Notes: generated by a model not told the origin, from the letters alone. A stretch of 17,713 nt of DNA from CAZMJG01 sp964576365 (GCA_964576365.1 CAZNUT010000032.1:1-17713); one strand, 5' to 3'. Shown: positions 7,705-14,989, numbered from the stretch's first letter. Numbers and translations are program-made.

Positions 7705-8031
7705 ATGGCAGATAAAAAATTTAATCCACTAAAATATGGATGTCCACGGAAAGCCGACTGTGATGCAAATGGTTTTTGTGTTTCTGCACAGGAACTCACT
7801 AATAAAGAGGTAGGATGGGGAGATGTTGACACTCTTACGCTTGAACAATTAGAACGGGAACTGAGTGATCTGAATAGTAGTTGGCCTACTCAAGTATGCG
7901 GCAGTCCAGATCTGACTACAGCTACACACAACTTAACTGGCAGAATAAGAATTGTTGAAGAAACTATACAAGATAAATCTACAGACAATAATCTGCGCAA
8001 TTTACTAGATGACGTTGATATAAACTTTTAA
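7705..8031 (+). CDS. Small cysteine-containing hypothetical protein
   Basis: This 108-aa protein of unknown function has an N-terminal cluster of three cysteines with regular spacing (C13, C19, C25 in YGCPRKADCDANGFC) and a fourth at C65 (VCGSPDL). The cluster could bind a metal or form disulfides. The rest is acidic and probably helical. There is no signal peptide. A decayed relative lies directly downstream (8056-8346), sharing the Cys region and a GSPDL-T-...NLxG segment; that recurrence supports a real protein family. It follows the membrane regulator by 120 bases with no obvious terminator between them. Confidence 0.7.
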   Translation: MADKKFNPLKYGCPRKADCDANGFCVSAQELTNKEVGWGDVDTLTLEQLERELSDLNSSWPTQVCGSPDLTTATHNLTGRIRIVEETIQDKSTDNNLRNLLDDVDINF

Positions 8032-8055
8032 TAATAAACTTGTCATCTTCATTGA

Positions 8056-8346
8056 ATCTGGCCGCTACTTCCTTCATCTGACGGTTGTCGAGAATCGGGT
8101 GAATGTTGTGCTGCGCACGACAAAAACGGAGCACTAACCGAAACTAATCAAATACTTGGCCAGGGTAGTCCAGACCTCCCGACACTTGAATCTCGTTTTA
8201 ATCTTCATGGCAATCTTCTCGATGCATCCGGATCTCAACATGAACAACATTATGCTGCTATTTCCAGTCTCAAGCCATACGAAAAGACCTGGCTGGTAGA
8301 ATGCTCAATCCTTAATCACACAAGACATTCTATTTCTGCGTTATAA
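8056..8346 (+). pseudogene. Startless, decayed paralogue of the 7705-8031 gene
   Basis: A 96-codon frame stays open after the stop at 8053-8055 and ends with TAA at 8344-8346, but it contains no ATG, GTG or TTG start in frame. Its translation includes SDGCRESGECC and QGSPDLPTLESRFNLHGNLL. These align with the Cys cluster and the CGSPDLTTATHNLTGR segment of the neighbour, while the middle part is missing. A tandem duplication followed by deletion and loss of the start is the simplest reading. The stop overlaps the -10 box of cysS. Confidence 0.6.
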
Positions 8347-8347
8347 T
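8342..8347 (+). promoter_or_regulatory. -10 box for cysS
   Basis: A perfect TATAAT ends 8 bases before the cysS ATG (8356), so the transcript would carry essentially no leader. No convincing -35 is seen at 17 bases. Confidence 0.55.
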
Positions 8348-8355
8348 TGCTTCAT

Positions 8356-9789
8356 ATGTCCTCCGATATATCGTTTCAACTCTACGATACCTTATCCCGC
8401 TCTGAAAAACCATTTCCACCACCTGAAGTCCAAAAAGACATCACGCTCTATACCTGCGGGCCAACCGTATACGACCACACACATATCGGCCACATGCGCA
8501 AATACATGATGGATGATATCCTCAAAAAAACACTTCAGCTTGCTGGGTATCAGGTACGACATGCGATGAATATCACCGATGTCGGCCATCTCACAGGCGA
8601 TGATGACAGCGGAGACGACAAGCTCGAAAAAGGAGCCAGACAAAAAAACAAAACTGTCTGGGAAGTGGCACAGATGTATGAGGATGAATTCTGGGGTGTC
8701 ATGAAAGAACTGAATATCACTCGACCGGATATCGTGATGAAAGCCACAGATCATATATCAGACATGATCGAGCTTATTCAAAAACTGCAGACAAAAGGAT
8801 ATGTGTATGAAACAGATGAGGCCATCTACTTTGACACCTCAAAATTTGCTGCTTATGGCAGACTTTCCGGCCAATCACTTGATGAAAAAAAGATAGCTGT
8901 CCGTGAAGACGTACACCAAGATGCAGCGAAGCGGCATCCAGCAGATTTTGCACTTTGGTTCAGGCGAGTCGGAAGATTTGCACATCATACGATGCACTGG
9001 GAAAGCTCGTGGGGTGATGGGTTTCCTGGCTGGCATATCGAGTGTTCGGCGATGAGCATGAAAGCGTTTAAAAGCCCCACGATCGATGTGCACACAGGCG
9101 GCATAGACCATATTCCCGTCCATCACGAAAATGAGATCGCCCAATCCGAGGCTGCGACTGGCAAACCATTTGTGAGATGGTGGGTACACCATGCCTTTTT
9201 ACAGATAGACGGACAGAAAATGAGCAAATCCAAACAGAACTTTTATACTCTTCAGGATATTAAGGAAAAAGGGTATGACGCGGCTGATGTAAGATATCTT
9301 TTTCTCCAGACACATTACCGCAAACCTTTAAACTTCACATGGGACGCTCTCAAAGCCGCACAAAACGGCCGCAATTCGCTTTATCAGTACATTCAAAATC
9401 TACAGAAAGAAGTCAAAAATAATACAGGTGAAACTCAAGACAAGAAGCATGATTCCAAGATCATATCTGCACTTTTTGACGATCTGAATACACCTCAAGC
9501 GCTTGCTGCTTTGTGGGATATGATGCGAAGCGACTTATCTCCTCACACAAAAATCAATTTAGCAACTCAATTTGATACAGTATTCGCACTCGATCTTGTG
9601 AAAGATGTTTCATTTGAGATACCTGATTCGATTCATCGATTGGTTACTCTGCGACTGGAAGCAAAAAAAAATAAAAATTATGAGTATGCAGACAAACTCA
9701 GAAAAGAAATTGAGTCGTTGGGATACATCATCGAAGATACACAAAACACTTCAACGGTAAAAAAAGTCAATATATCTTCGACAAAGTAA
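8356..9789 (+). CDS. cysS: Cysteine--tRNA ligase
   Basis: CysRS charges tRNA-Cys with cysteine in the cytoplasm using ATP. The 477-aa protein has all class I hallmarks: C34 in YTCGPTVYDHTHIGH, the HIGH motif at residues 43-46, and KMSKS at 288-292. The remaining zinc ligands are supplied by WHIECSAM and the HHENE region. The length is normal. The ATG at 8356 is chosen because it directly follows the TATAAT box and matches usual N-termini (FQLYDTLSR); the TTG at 8347 would overlap the promoter. It ends 26 bases from the convergent SIMPL gene. No other synthetase is nearby. Confidence 0.97.
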   Translation: MSSDISFQLYDTLSRSEKPFPPPEVQKDITLYTCGPTVYDHTHIGHMRKYMMDDILKKTLQLAGYQVRHAMNITDVGHLTGDDDSGDDKLEKGARQKNKTVWEVAQMYEDEFWGVMKELNITRPDIVMKATDHISDMIELIQKLQTKGYVYETDEAIYFDTSKFAAYGRLSGQSLDEKKIAVREDVHQDAAKRHPADFALWFRRVGRFAHHTMHWESSWGDGFPGWHIECSAMSMKAFKSPTIDVHTGGIDHIPVHHENEIAQSEAATGKPFVRWWVHHAFLQIDGQKMSKSKQNFYTLQDIKEKGYDAADVRYLFLQTHYRKPLNFTWDALKAAQNGRNSLYQYIQNLQKEVKNNTGETQDKKHDSKIISALFDDLNTPQALAALWDMMRSDLSPHTKINLATQFDTVFALDLVKDVSFEIPDSIHRLVTLRLEAKKNKNYEYADKLRKEIESLGYIIEDTQNTSTVKKVNISSTK

Positions 9790-9815
9790 ACCAATGTACC
9801 AGTCAAAACGAAGTA

Positions 9816-10553
9816 TCACTTCTTCTCAAAGTACAGCTTCACAACAGAGGTGATAGATTGGGATCCTGGCTGTAATGACGGCCCGCCTCCACCTCCCATC
9901 GCGCTTTTTTCAGAAGCAAACATAAGCGGGTAAGGTTGGGGATTATTGGAACTATATTCTTCGATATTGGTGATTCTTCCAAGCTTGATTCCCAGATCTT
10001 TTGCCAGTTTTTCCGCCTGACTTTTGGCATTTTCTATAGCTTTTTTTCGTGCCTGCTCGCGGTAACTATCCGGGTCAGATATCTCAAATCGTGTGCCTTG
10101 GATCTGGTTTGCTCCCACTTGTGTCGCTTCCTCGATGACGCGAGAGACGAGCTCTGTCTTTGCAGTTTTGACTGTGATCATCACCGTGCCATTGTATCCA
10201 TCGATCTTCTCACGGTTATTTGAATAGTCATAGGCAGGGTTGATCGAGTATTGCGAAGTTTTGATATCTTTTTTGGGTATTCCGAGCTTTTGCATGACAT
10301 TTACAATATTGTTGTTTACTGTATCTATCTGCTTTTGAGCCTCGCGGGGCGATGCAGCCTTGCTCACGGTAACACCTATATCTACATATGCTGTATCGGG
10401 TACAGCTTCGGTCTTACCCTCTCCTACTACCGAAAATTCACCTGATGCCTGTGTAGTGGTCATATGAAGGGGGATAGAGAGGTGAAAAAAATTGAGGAGA
10501 AAAAGTAAAGCAAAAACCAGGCCGATTATAGAAAATAAATAAGTTGTTTTCAT
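9816..10553 (-). CDS. SIMPL-domain (DUF541) exported protein
   Basis: SIMPL/DUF541 proteins are secreted or membrane-anchored proteins of poorly defined function; some relatives are linked to oxidative-stress tolerance. The 245-aa product begins with a hydrophobic anchor (MKTTYLFSIIGLVFALLFLLN). The SIMPL domain follows: GEFSVVGEGKTEAVPDTAYVD near 40-60, repeated amphipathic strands, REQARKKAIENAKSQAEKLAKDLG near 160-185, and a glycine-rich stretch GGGGG before the last strand. It probably sits on the outer face of the cytoplasmic membrane. The start at 10553 is preferred over 10607 because a near-consensus promoter places +1 exactly on this ATG. Confidence 0.9.
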   Translation of the reverse strand: MKTTYLFSIIGLVFALLFLLNFFHLSIPLHMTTTQASGEFSVVGEGKTEAVPDTAYVDIGVTVSKAASPREAQKQIDTVNNNIVNVMQKLGIPKKDIKTSQYSINPAYDYSNNREKIDGYNGTVMITVKTAKTELVSRVIEEATQVGANQIQGTRFEISDPDSYREQARKKAIENAKSQAEKLAKDLGIKLGRITNIEEYSSNNPQPYPLMFASEKSAMGGGGGPSLQPGSQSITSVVKLYFEKK

Positions 10554-10559
10554 ACTCTC

Positions 10560-10588
10560 ATGATAAAGTGTTAGTGTGAGCGAGTCAA
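10560..10588 (-). promoter_or_regulatory. Leaderless promoter of the SIMPL gene
   Basis: On the minus strand, TTGACT (10588-10583) is followed by a 17-base spacer and TATCAT (10565-10560). Six bases (GAGAGT) then separate the box from ATG at 10553, so transcription is predicted to begin at the A of the start codon. This is the best-formed sigma70-type promoter in the window. Confidence 0.7.
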
Positions 10589-10684
10589 TTATATTTAGTA
10601 TATACATTCAATGTTGAACATAGAAAAAAATATATATAAAAGTATTAGTAATAGGACTTACGTATTGATTATCGAAATAGATTG

Positions 10685-10811
10685 TCATGCTGACCCTCCG
10701 AATCGGAGGGGAAGCATCCAGAATTAAGAATGCGACTGGATTCCTGCTTGCCTACCGCAGGCAGGCCTGCCGGCAGGGAGGCTTCGCTCCACTACGTTTC
10801 ACTCAGAATGA
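10685..10811. repeat. MITE-like palindromic element, about 127 bp
   Basis: The ends TCATGCTGA (10685-10693) and TCAGAATGA (10803-10811) are inverted repeats matching at 8 of 9 positions. Inside are the CCCTCCGA-A-TCGGAGGG palindrome (10694-10710, second copy of 159-175), the 12-bp palindrome CCTGCCGGCAGG (10766-10777), and further GGCAGGC/GCCTGC words. There is no reading frame for a transposase. It fills most of the spacer before the 78-aa gene. Confidence 0.65.
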
Positions 10812-10897
10812 AGTGTGTGTAACTCCTATTAGTAAATAAACATATGTTATGATAAGATATTACGTATAAACTACATATAAATTATTTTTTTTTATTT

Positions 10898-11134
10898 ATG
10901 AATAACGAACTTCTGCCAGACTTTAATTCAAGAACACCTCAATATGACGGACGAGGTAATCTTATTGTTCCATCAGTTCCAGTTGATTCAGAAGGCTCTG
11001 GTGTAAATCCCACTTCCTTGAAAGTAGACGGACTTTTACCACAACAAAGAATAAATGCTGGTATGCTTCCTCACAATACTGATAAATCTCACCCTTATCA
11101 TGATCGCGGAAAACCTGTATTCGACCATGACTGA
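10898..11134 (+). CDS. Small hypothetical protein, 78 aa
   Basis: No family is recognised. The product is polar, rich in Pro, Asn, Asp and Gly (FNSRTPQYDGRGNLIVPS, then PHNTDKSHPYHDRGKPVFDHD). It has no hydrophobic segment or cysteine and is probably disordered. The frame uses an ATG preceded by an AT-rich TATAAA-containing stretch and a T-run, with no Shine-Dalgarno sequence. It ends 5 bases before the convergent glycosyltransferase stop. Support rests on the clean frame in a slot with no other gene; it could be spurious. Confidence 0.5.
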   Translation: MNNELLPDFNSRTPQYDGRGNLIVPSVPVDSEGSGVNPTSLKVDGLLPQQRINAGMLPHNTDKSHPYHDRGKPVFDHD

Positions 11135-11139
11135 TATCG

Positions 11140-12900
11140 TCATTTCATTTTTCTAAAAACCCTTACCACTGGGTGATCAAAGACAGTCCATGTCTCTTCT
11201 GCATCTTCATCCGGAAACTCGATGATCGTTTGGCCAAATAGACTAATACGAGGATATGAAGTAAATTGTGCAATCTGCTCAAACCCTATACTTCCTGAAA
11301 AGAGCTCCCTGTAGTACCTGTGCAAGCGGGGATAGTACAATCTCATGCGAGCACAATGAGATGAATCGTATCCTGTTATTGATTGATGTAGCTCAAATGC
11401 ACCATTTGATGAGGGACGAAAACAGGTATGGTTATAAAAAACTCTTCGTGAAGGAATGAGAATATAGTCTGCATTTTCAGTCCACTGTCTCAAATCGTTT
11501 TTAAGCTCAGGTTCTGTATCCAGATCATAAAAACGAAAGGACTCTGCATGATAACGCACTTGCGGCATACTGAGACGGGTTTTTGGCGTATCGTAAGGAA
11601 TATCTACCACATTTGCCGTTTCCGAAAGGATTTGAGCCTGAGGATCAATATTGGCATACATCCACTCAGAAGCAACCGTCCGGACATCAGGAGACCGATA
11701 TACAGCCATGTAGGCCACACCCGGTATCATCGATATGACCATCACTATGCCGCCAATGATCCTCACCAGCTTTCCACTCAACCCATAAAAAGTAGTATTG
11801 AGGAGTCTTGCAAGATACAAAGCCGCAATAAAAATCATAAGCGGATATACTGGAGCCAGAAAACGAGTCCATTTGGCGTACATTGCCAGAGTGGGTAATG
11901 CAAAAAAAAGCACTTGCATTCGCAAAAAAATATACTCTTTTTTGTAAGGCAAAAAACAGAATCCAAATATAAAAAGCAAAAGCAGCGGCCCTCCAAGGGC
12001 ATATGGCAAAATGTGTATCATCTGAAAGATGAATGGAATTGTATCCTCAAACTGTCTGGTATAAAAAGCACGAAAATCACCTGTCCCTACGCCGGACTCA
12101 TATGACATAGAACCAAGAAAATCCTGCCATGCAATAAGGTTATAAGGCGATGTGATAATGTAAAATACAATTGCGACAGCCATGAGCCGAATCAACATAA
12201 AAAGAAGTGCAAGGATACTCGTCTGTTTTTGCCTTGATTGCTGATATGCCGACAGTGCAAGTGAGGTGAAGGGAATAAGGACGAAAAGAAGAGCGGAAGA
12301 TTTGACACCCACCGAAAAACCCATATATACTCCACTCAACAATACAAATGAAGCATATGTGCGTCTGCCCTTCAGCAATACCACTCCTTCATAAAGTAAT
12401 AATATATATCCCAACATCAGCAGCGATTCTGTTGTACCAAAATGCGCAAACTGTATGCTCGCCGGAGCCACTGCAGTGAGAAACACTATCGCCATCCATG
12501 AGATCAGATTGCTCTGTGGAGTCATCAGTCTAAAAAGCTTGAGTCCGACCAAATAGGTCAACACAGACGCAGAAGCAGAAATCAACCGTAAAGCGAGGGT
12601 CGCAGCAACAAAGGAAACTTGAGACGAAATCAGACCAAACATAGACTGATATATCCACCCAATCACCCATGCCAAATAGAGCGGCAGTTGACCATACGCA
12701 AAAAAATGAGGATGCAAACAATCATTTGCAAACAACTGAGGACATGACAGCTGTTGGATGGTTATCACCATATTTCGCTCATCCGGATGCATCGCAAGTG
12801 GCAGACCCCAGCCAAGTCCGGCAAATCGGCTCCAGAACACAAATACGAGCCCCAAAACAAACACGAGTAGATGTGAAATTGGATAGGTAAACGATCTCAT
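11140..12900 (-). CDS. GT39/PMT-type membrane glycosyltransferase
   Basis: The protein resembles the dolichyl/undecaprenyl-phosphate-sugar glycosyltransferases (PMT/ArnT-like, GT-C fold), which move a sugar from a lipid carrier to a protein or glycolipid outside the membrane. The 586-aa product has a first transmembrane segment at about 10-28. An extracytoplasmic loop follows with the acidic HPDER motif (D40, E41), the expected catalytic region, and a HPHFFAYGQLPLY segment near 63-75. About ten further hydrophobic segments run to roughly residue 400, then a soluble domain of about 180 residues. The acceptor and donor are unknown. It is monocistronic as far as visible; a TATAGA box ends 11 bases before its ATG. 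Confidence 0.85.
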   Translation of the reverse strand: MRSFTYPISHLLVFVLGLVFVFWSRFAGLGWGLPLAMHPDERNMVITIQQLSCPQLFANDCLHPHFFAYGQLPLYLAWVIGWIYQSMFGLISSQVSFVAATLALRLISASASVLTYLVGLKLFRLMTPQSNLISWMAIVFLTAVAPASIQFAHFGTTESLLMLGYILLLYEGVVLLKGRRTYASFVLLSGVYMGFSVGVKSSALLFVLIPFTSLALSAYQQSRQKQTSILALLFMLIRLMAVAIVFYIITSPYNLIAWQDFLGSMSYESGVGTGDFRAFYTRQFEDTIPFIFQMIHILPYALGGPLLLLFIFGFCFLPYKKEYIFLRMQVLFFALPTLAMYAKWTRFLAPVYPLMIFIAALYLARLLNTTFYGLSGKLVRIIGGIVMVISMIPGVAYMAVYRSPDVRTVASEWMYANIDPQAQILSETANVVDIPYDTPKTRLSMPQVRYHAESFRFYDLDTEPELKNDLRQWTENADYILIPSRRVFYNHTCFRPSSNGAFELHQSITGYDSSHCARMRLYYPRLHRYYRELFSGSIGFEQIAQFTSYPRISLFGQTIIEFPDEDAEETWTVFDHPVVRVFRKMK

Positions 12901-12968
12901 AAGCCTTAAATCTATACAGAGCCTGAAAGAGCGCTTGATTTTTTAACTCATTCCTACTATCATATGTT

Positions 12969-12998
12969 TTTACAAATACATTCAGAATACAGTATTAT
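12969..12998 (+). promoter_or_regulatory. Promoter of rpsF-ssb
   Basis: TTTACA (12969-12974), an 18-base spacer and TATTAT (12993-12998) predict a start near 13005. The resulting leader of about 17 bases contains AAGAGAG one base before the ATG, the closest thing to a Shine-Dalgarno sequence in this window, although its spacing is very short. Confidence 0.5.
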
Positions 12999-13021
12999 TT
13001 ATTTTCTGTCACCAAGAGAGT

Positions 13022-13288
13022 ATGTCATCTTTCGAATTTACATTTCTGGCAAAAGAAGAATCGGATGCTCAAAAAGTAGAAGCAATCCTCACCTCTTTTG
13101 AAGGAAAAAAAACAAAAGAAACTAGCTGGGGAAAACGCTTTTTAGCTTATCCGATCAATAAGAATGAAGAAGCAGAGTATGTCACCTGGCATATTGATAT
13201 CGAACCCAAAAACGTCATCGCATTTCGTCAAAAGCTTAATTTTGAAAAAATCCCGATGCGTTACCTTATCTTAAAGCTCGAAGACTAA
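13022..13288 (+). CDS. rpsF: 30S ribosomal protein bS6
   Basis: bS6 binds 16S rRNA together with bS18 in the platform of the small subunit. The 88-aa protein is on the short side for the family (usually 95 or more). It keeps the ferredoxin-like pattern: FEFTFLAKEE, the KETSWGKRFLAYPINK loop near 37-52, YVTWHIDIEP and the final MRYLILKLED strand. There is no acidic C-terminal tail. The order rpsF-ssb 10 bases apart is the classical bacterial arrangement and supports the call. Confidence 0.93.
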   Translation: MSSFEFTFLAKEESDAQKVEAILTSFEGKKTKETSWGKRFLAYPINKNEEAEYVTWHIDIEPKNVIAFRQKLNFEKIPMRYLILKLED

Positions 13289-13298
13289 TATACATCCT

Positions 13299-13793
13299 AT
13301 GGCAAGCAGATCTATAAACGAAGTCACTCTCCTTGGTAATCTCACCCGCGATCCTGAATTGAAATATACTCCAGCAGGAACAGCAGTATGTACTTTCAGT
13401 GTTGCTACCAATCGTACTTGGACTACTGCAGACGGTCAAACAAAAGAAGACGTACAATATCACCGACTTGTAGCATGGCAAAAACTGGCCGAATTGTGCG
13501 GCAAAATTCTCACTAAAGGCCGTAAGGTATGGCTGAGAGGACGCATCACCTACCGCGATTATACCGACAAGACAGGCCAACAACGATATGTTACTGAAAT
13601 AGTAGTAGATGATTTCATCGCGTTTGGTGACGGTAAAAAGTCGGATCACAAAGATGAAGGTCATAAAGCAGAGACAACATCTGCACCAAAACAGGAAGAA
13701 CAACATCATGAAGAGCATGCAGACGGTGGGCCAGCCGAACCGGCTTCATCCACAGCGTCTCTGGATGTAAATCCTGATGATATACCATTTTAA
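13299..13793 (+). CDS. ssb: Single-stranded DNA-binding protein
   Basis: SSB coats single-stranded DNA in replication, repair and recombination and recruits partners through its tail. The 164-aa protein has the OB fold over residues 4-110 (INEVTLLGNLTRDPELKYTPAG at the start, WLRGRITYRDYTDK in the middle). A low-complexity acidic, His/Glu/Ala-rich linker follows, and the last five residues DDIPF are the canonical partner-binding tip. It follows rpsF by 10 bases and is probably co-transcribed with it. RecR, encoded in the same window, functions on SSB-coated DNA in the RecFOR pathway. Confidence 0.97.
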   Translation: MASRSINEVTLLGNLTRDPELKYTPAGTAVCTFSVATNRTWTTADGQTKEDVQYHRLVAWQKLAELCGKILTKGRKVWLRGRITYRDYTDKTGQQRYVTEIVVDDFIAFGDGKKSDHKDEGHKAETTSAPKQEEQHHEEHADGGPAEPASSTASLDVNPDDIPF

Positions 13794-13800
13794 GAAAGGT

Positions 13801-13955
13801 TTTAGCTGTTAGGTTTTAGCTGTTAGTTTATAGTGAAGAGGTAATAAATTTCTTTTTAAGAATTTATTCTTAATTTGTCATTAGATATTGGAAATTGGTA
13901 ATTGTTACTTGAATATTGGTATTGTTACTTAGTAATTAGTCATTAGTAATTTGTT
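13801..13955. repeat. Low-complexity repeat spacer between ssb and rpsR
   Basis: The spacer holds a direct repeat of TTTTAGCTGTTAG (about 13800 and 13814), then degenerate copies of 'attggtaattgttactt' and 'tagtaattagtcattagtaatt'. The stretch 13814-13828 is the exact reverse complement of 192-206, so the same 15-base word occurs at both ends of the window. It contains no gene. Confidence 0.55.
13843..13868. terminator. Possible terminator hairpin after ssb
   Basis: AATAAATTTCTT and AAGAATTTATT pair over about 11 bp with one bulged T around a TTT loop. The stem is AT-rich and not followed by a strong T-run, but its position just downstream of ssb and ahead of a separate rpsR promoter fits a transcription boundary. 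Confidence 0.4.
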
Positions 13956-13961
13956 TATACA
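13956..13961 (+). promoter_or_regulatory. -10 box for rpsR
   Basis: TATACA is followed by six bases (ACACAG) and then the rpsR ATG, the same spacing as at 10553 and 14270. It predicts a leaderless rpsR message. No clear -35 is visible. Confidence 0.45.
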
Positions 13962-13967
13962 ACACAG

Positions 13968-14174
13968 ATGAAATGCTTTTATTGTTCGTACAATTCTCAG
14001 CCAGATTATAAGGATGTGGATAATATCCAGAAATTCCTGACACCCCGTCTCAAACTCGCCAGTCGCGAGCAGACAGGCATCTGTGCCAAACATCAACGCA
14101 ACTTATCAAAACAACTCAAATATGCACGCTATCTTGCGTTGATACCGTATACTTCATACCAGGGCAAAATCTGA
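13968..14174 (+). CDS. rpsR: 30S ribosomal protein bS18, cysteine-containing form
   Basis: bS18 pairs with bS6 on the small-subunit platform. The 68-aa product has the family core (DYKDVDNIQKFLTP, REQTGICAKHQRNLSKQLKYARYLALIPYT). The N-terminus carries C3 and C6 (MKCFYC), and C39 and H42 (GICAKH) complete a likely C2CH zinc site, so this is the 'C+' type of bS18. It belongs with rpsF-ssb but is separated by about 175 bases of repeats and has its own -10 box. The C-terminus is short after PYTSYQGKI. Confidence 0.93.
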   Translation: MKCFYCSYNSQPDYKDVDNIQKFLTPRLKLASREQTGICAKHQRNLSKQLKYARYLALIPYTSYQGKI

Positions 14175-14233
14175 TCTTTGCCCAATGCAGTGATCAAAAG
14201 CACTTGATTGATGGCAACGTGTTGACTCTTCTT

Positions 14234-14263
14234 TTGCAATCACATAGAAGCACTTGCTATAAT
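14234..14263 (+). promoter_or_regulatory. Promoter of the 238-aa gene and ctpA
   Basis: TTGCAA (14234-14239), an 18-base spacer and TATAAT (14258-14263) form a good promoter; TG at 14256-14257 directly abuts the box. Six bases (CTTAGA) separate the -10 from ATG at 14270, predicting a leaderless start. An ATG at 14204 lies upstream of this promoter and is therefore unlikely to be the true start. Confidence 0.7.
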
Positions 14264-14269
14264 CTTAGA

Positions 14270-14986
14270 ATGAAGATTTCTATCCCTTATCCAGAAGGAG
14301 TAAAAATACTTGTTCGTGACAATCAGCACGTCAACTTTAGCTCACCTTTTTACACCAATAAAACACCTCACAAAACCATCATTCCTCTTGCAGAAACACT
14401 TAAGTTCCAGCCTGAACGCATTTTCATAGCATTAAAAAAAGTCATCGGCGATCGCATACGAAAAGGTGAGTTGCTAGCAGAACATAAAGCTTTTTTTTCA
14501 ACCAAACATTATATTGCCAATGTTGACGGCATTCTTGTTGATATCGACCACACAAAAGGTAGCATCACCATTCAACTTGATACTGAATCCGATCAAACTG
14601 TTCCATGTTATTTTGACGGTATTATCACATCGATATCAGACGACCATATAGAACTCGAAGTAGGAAATGCCCGCATGTGTGAACTTGTTGAATCTGCACC
14701 CTCTGCACTTGGCGGTGCAGTCTACTATCTGGGAACAGGGGCAGAATTATCCGATGAAGCGATAGAAAATCATATTATTGTAGCGGCAAATATCGATCCG
14801 CTTACTGCCATCAAACTGTCAACTTTTGGCGCAAAATGCGTAGTGACAAATAGCAAAAAATCCATACCTGACGGCATACGTATGTGTTATCTCGCACATC
14901 CTGACGACTTTTCTCATGTCATACAGACTCGTTATCCATTTTGTGTCACCGCGCATGACCGGTCACAACTGTATTTTTATTCCTGA
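14270..14986 (+). CDS. Uncharacterised 238-aa protein with a barrel-sandwich-hybrid-like segment
   Basis: I do not recognise a named family. Residues 56-105 (VIGDRIRKGELLAEHKAFF, then HYIANVDGILVDID) follow the pattern of barrel-sandwich hybrid domains such as lipoyl-like or polymerase hybrid motifs: GD-x-(V/I)-x-KG-x-LLA, then a DG turn. A further beta-rich part (DGIITSISDDHIELEVG, 116-132) could be a second such unit, and the C-terminal third looks alpha/beta (IVAANIDPLTAIKLSTFGAKCVV). There is no signal peptide, so it is probably cytoplasmic. It is tightly coupled to ctpA, 3 bases downstream, hinting at a shared envelope-related role (inference). The start is set by the promoter; an upstream ATG at 14204 would add 22 residues. 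Confidence 0.8.
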   Translation: MKISIPYPEGVKILVRDNQHVNFSSPFYTNKTPHKTIIPLAETLKFQPERIFIALKKVIGDRIRKGELLAEHKAFFSTKHYIANVDGILVDIDHTKGSITIQLDTESDQTVPCYFDGIITSISDDHIELEVGNARMCELVESAPSALGGAVYYLGTGAELSDEAIENHIIVAANIDPLTAIKLSTFGAKCVVTNSKKSIPDGIRMCYLAHPDDFSHVIQTRYPFCVTAHDRSQLYFYS

Positions 14987-14989
14987 TTT

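Noticed and set aside
8347..8355. TTG start adding three residues to CysRS
   Set aside because: The TTG uses the last base of the TATAAT box, so it would lie upstream of the transcription start; the ATG at 8356 fits better.
9810..9822. Hairpin GAAGT-ATC-ACTTC as a bidirectional terminator between cysS and the SIMPL gene
   Set aside because: The 5-bp stem overlaps the SIMPL stop codon and lacks a T-run; it is too weak to call.
10554..10607. 18-residue N-terminal extension of the SIMPL protein
   Set aside because: It covers the -35/-10 promoter region, and the normal signal anchor starts at the internal ATG at 10553.
13266..13718. 150-aa frame antisense to ssb
   Set aside because: It overlaps the OB fold of ssb completely and has biased cysteine/phenylalanine content with no family resemblance.
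13870..13955. Possible CRISPR-like array in the ssb-rpsR spacer
   Set aside because: The repeated words are short, degenerate and unevenly spaced, without unique spacers or cas genes.
14204..14269. 22-residue N-terminal extension of the 238-aa protein
   Set aside because: The extension spans the TTGCAA-18-TATAAT promoter and has no conserved character.
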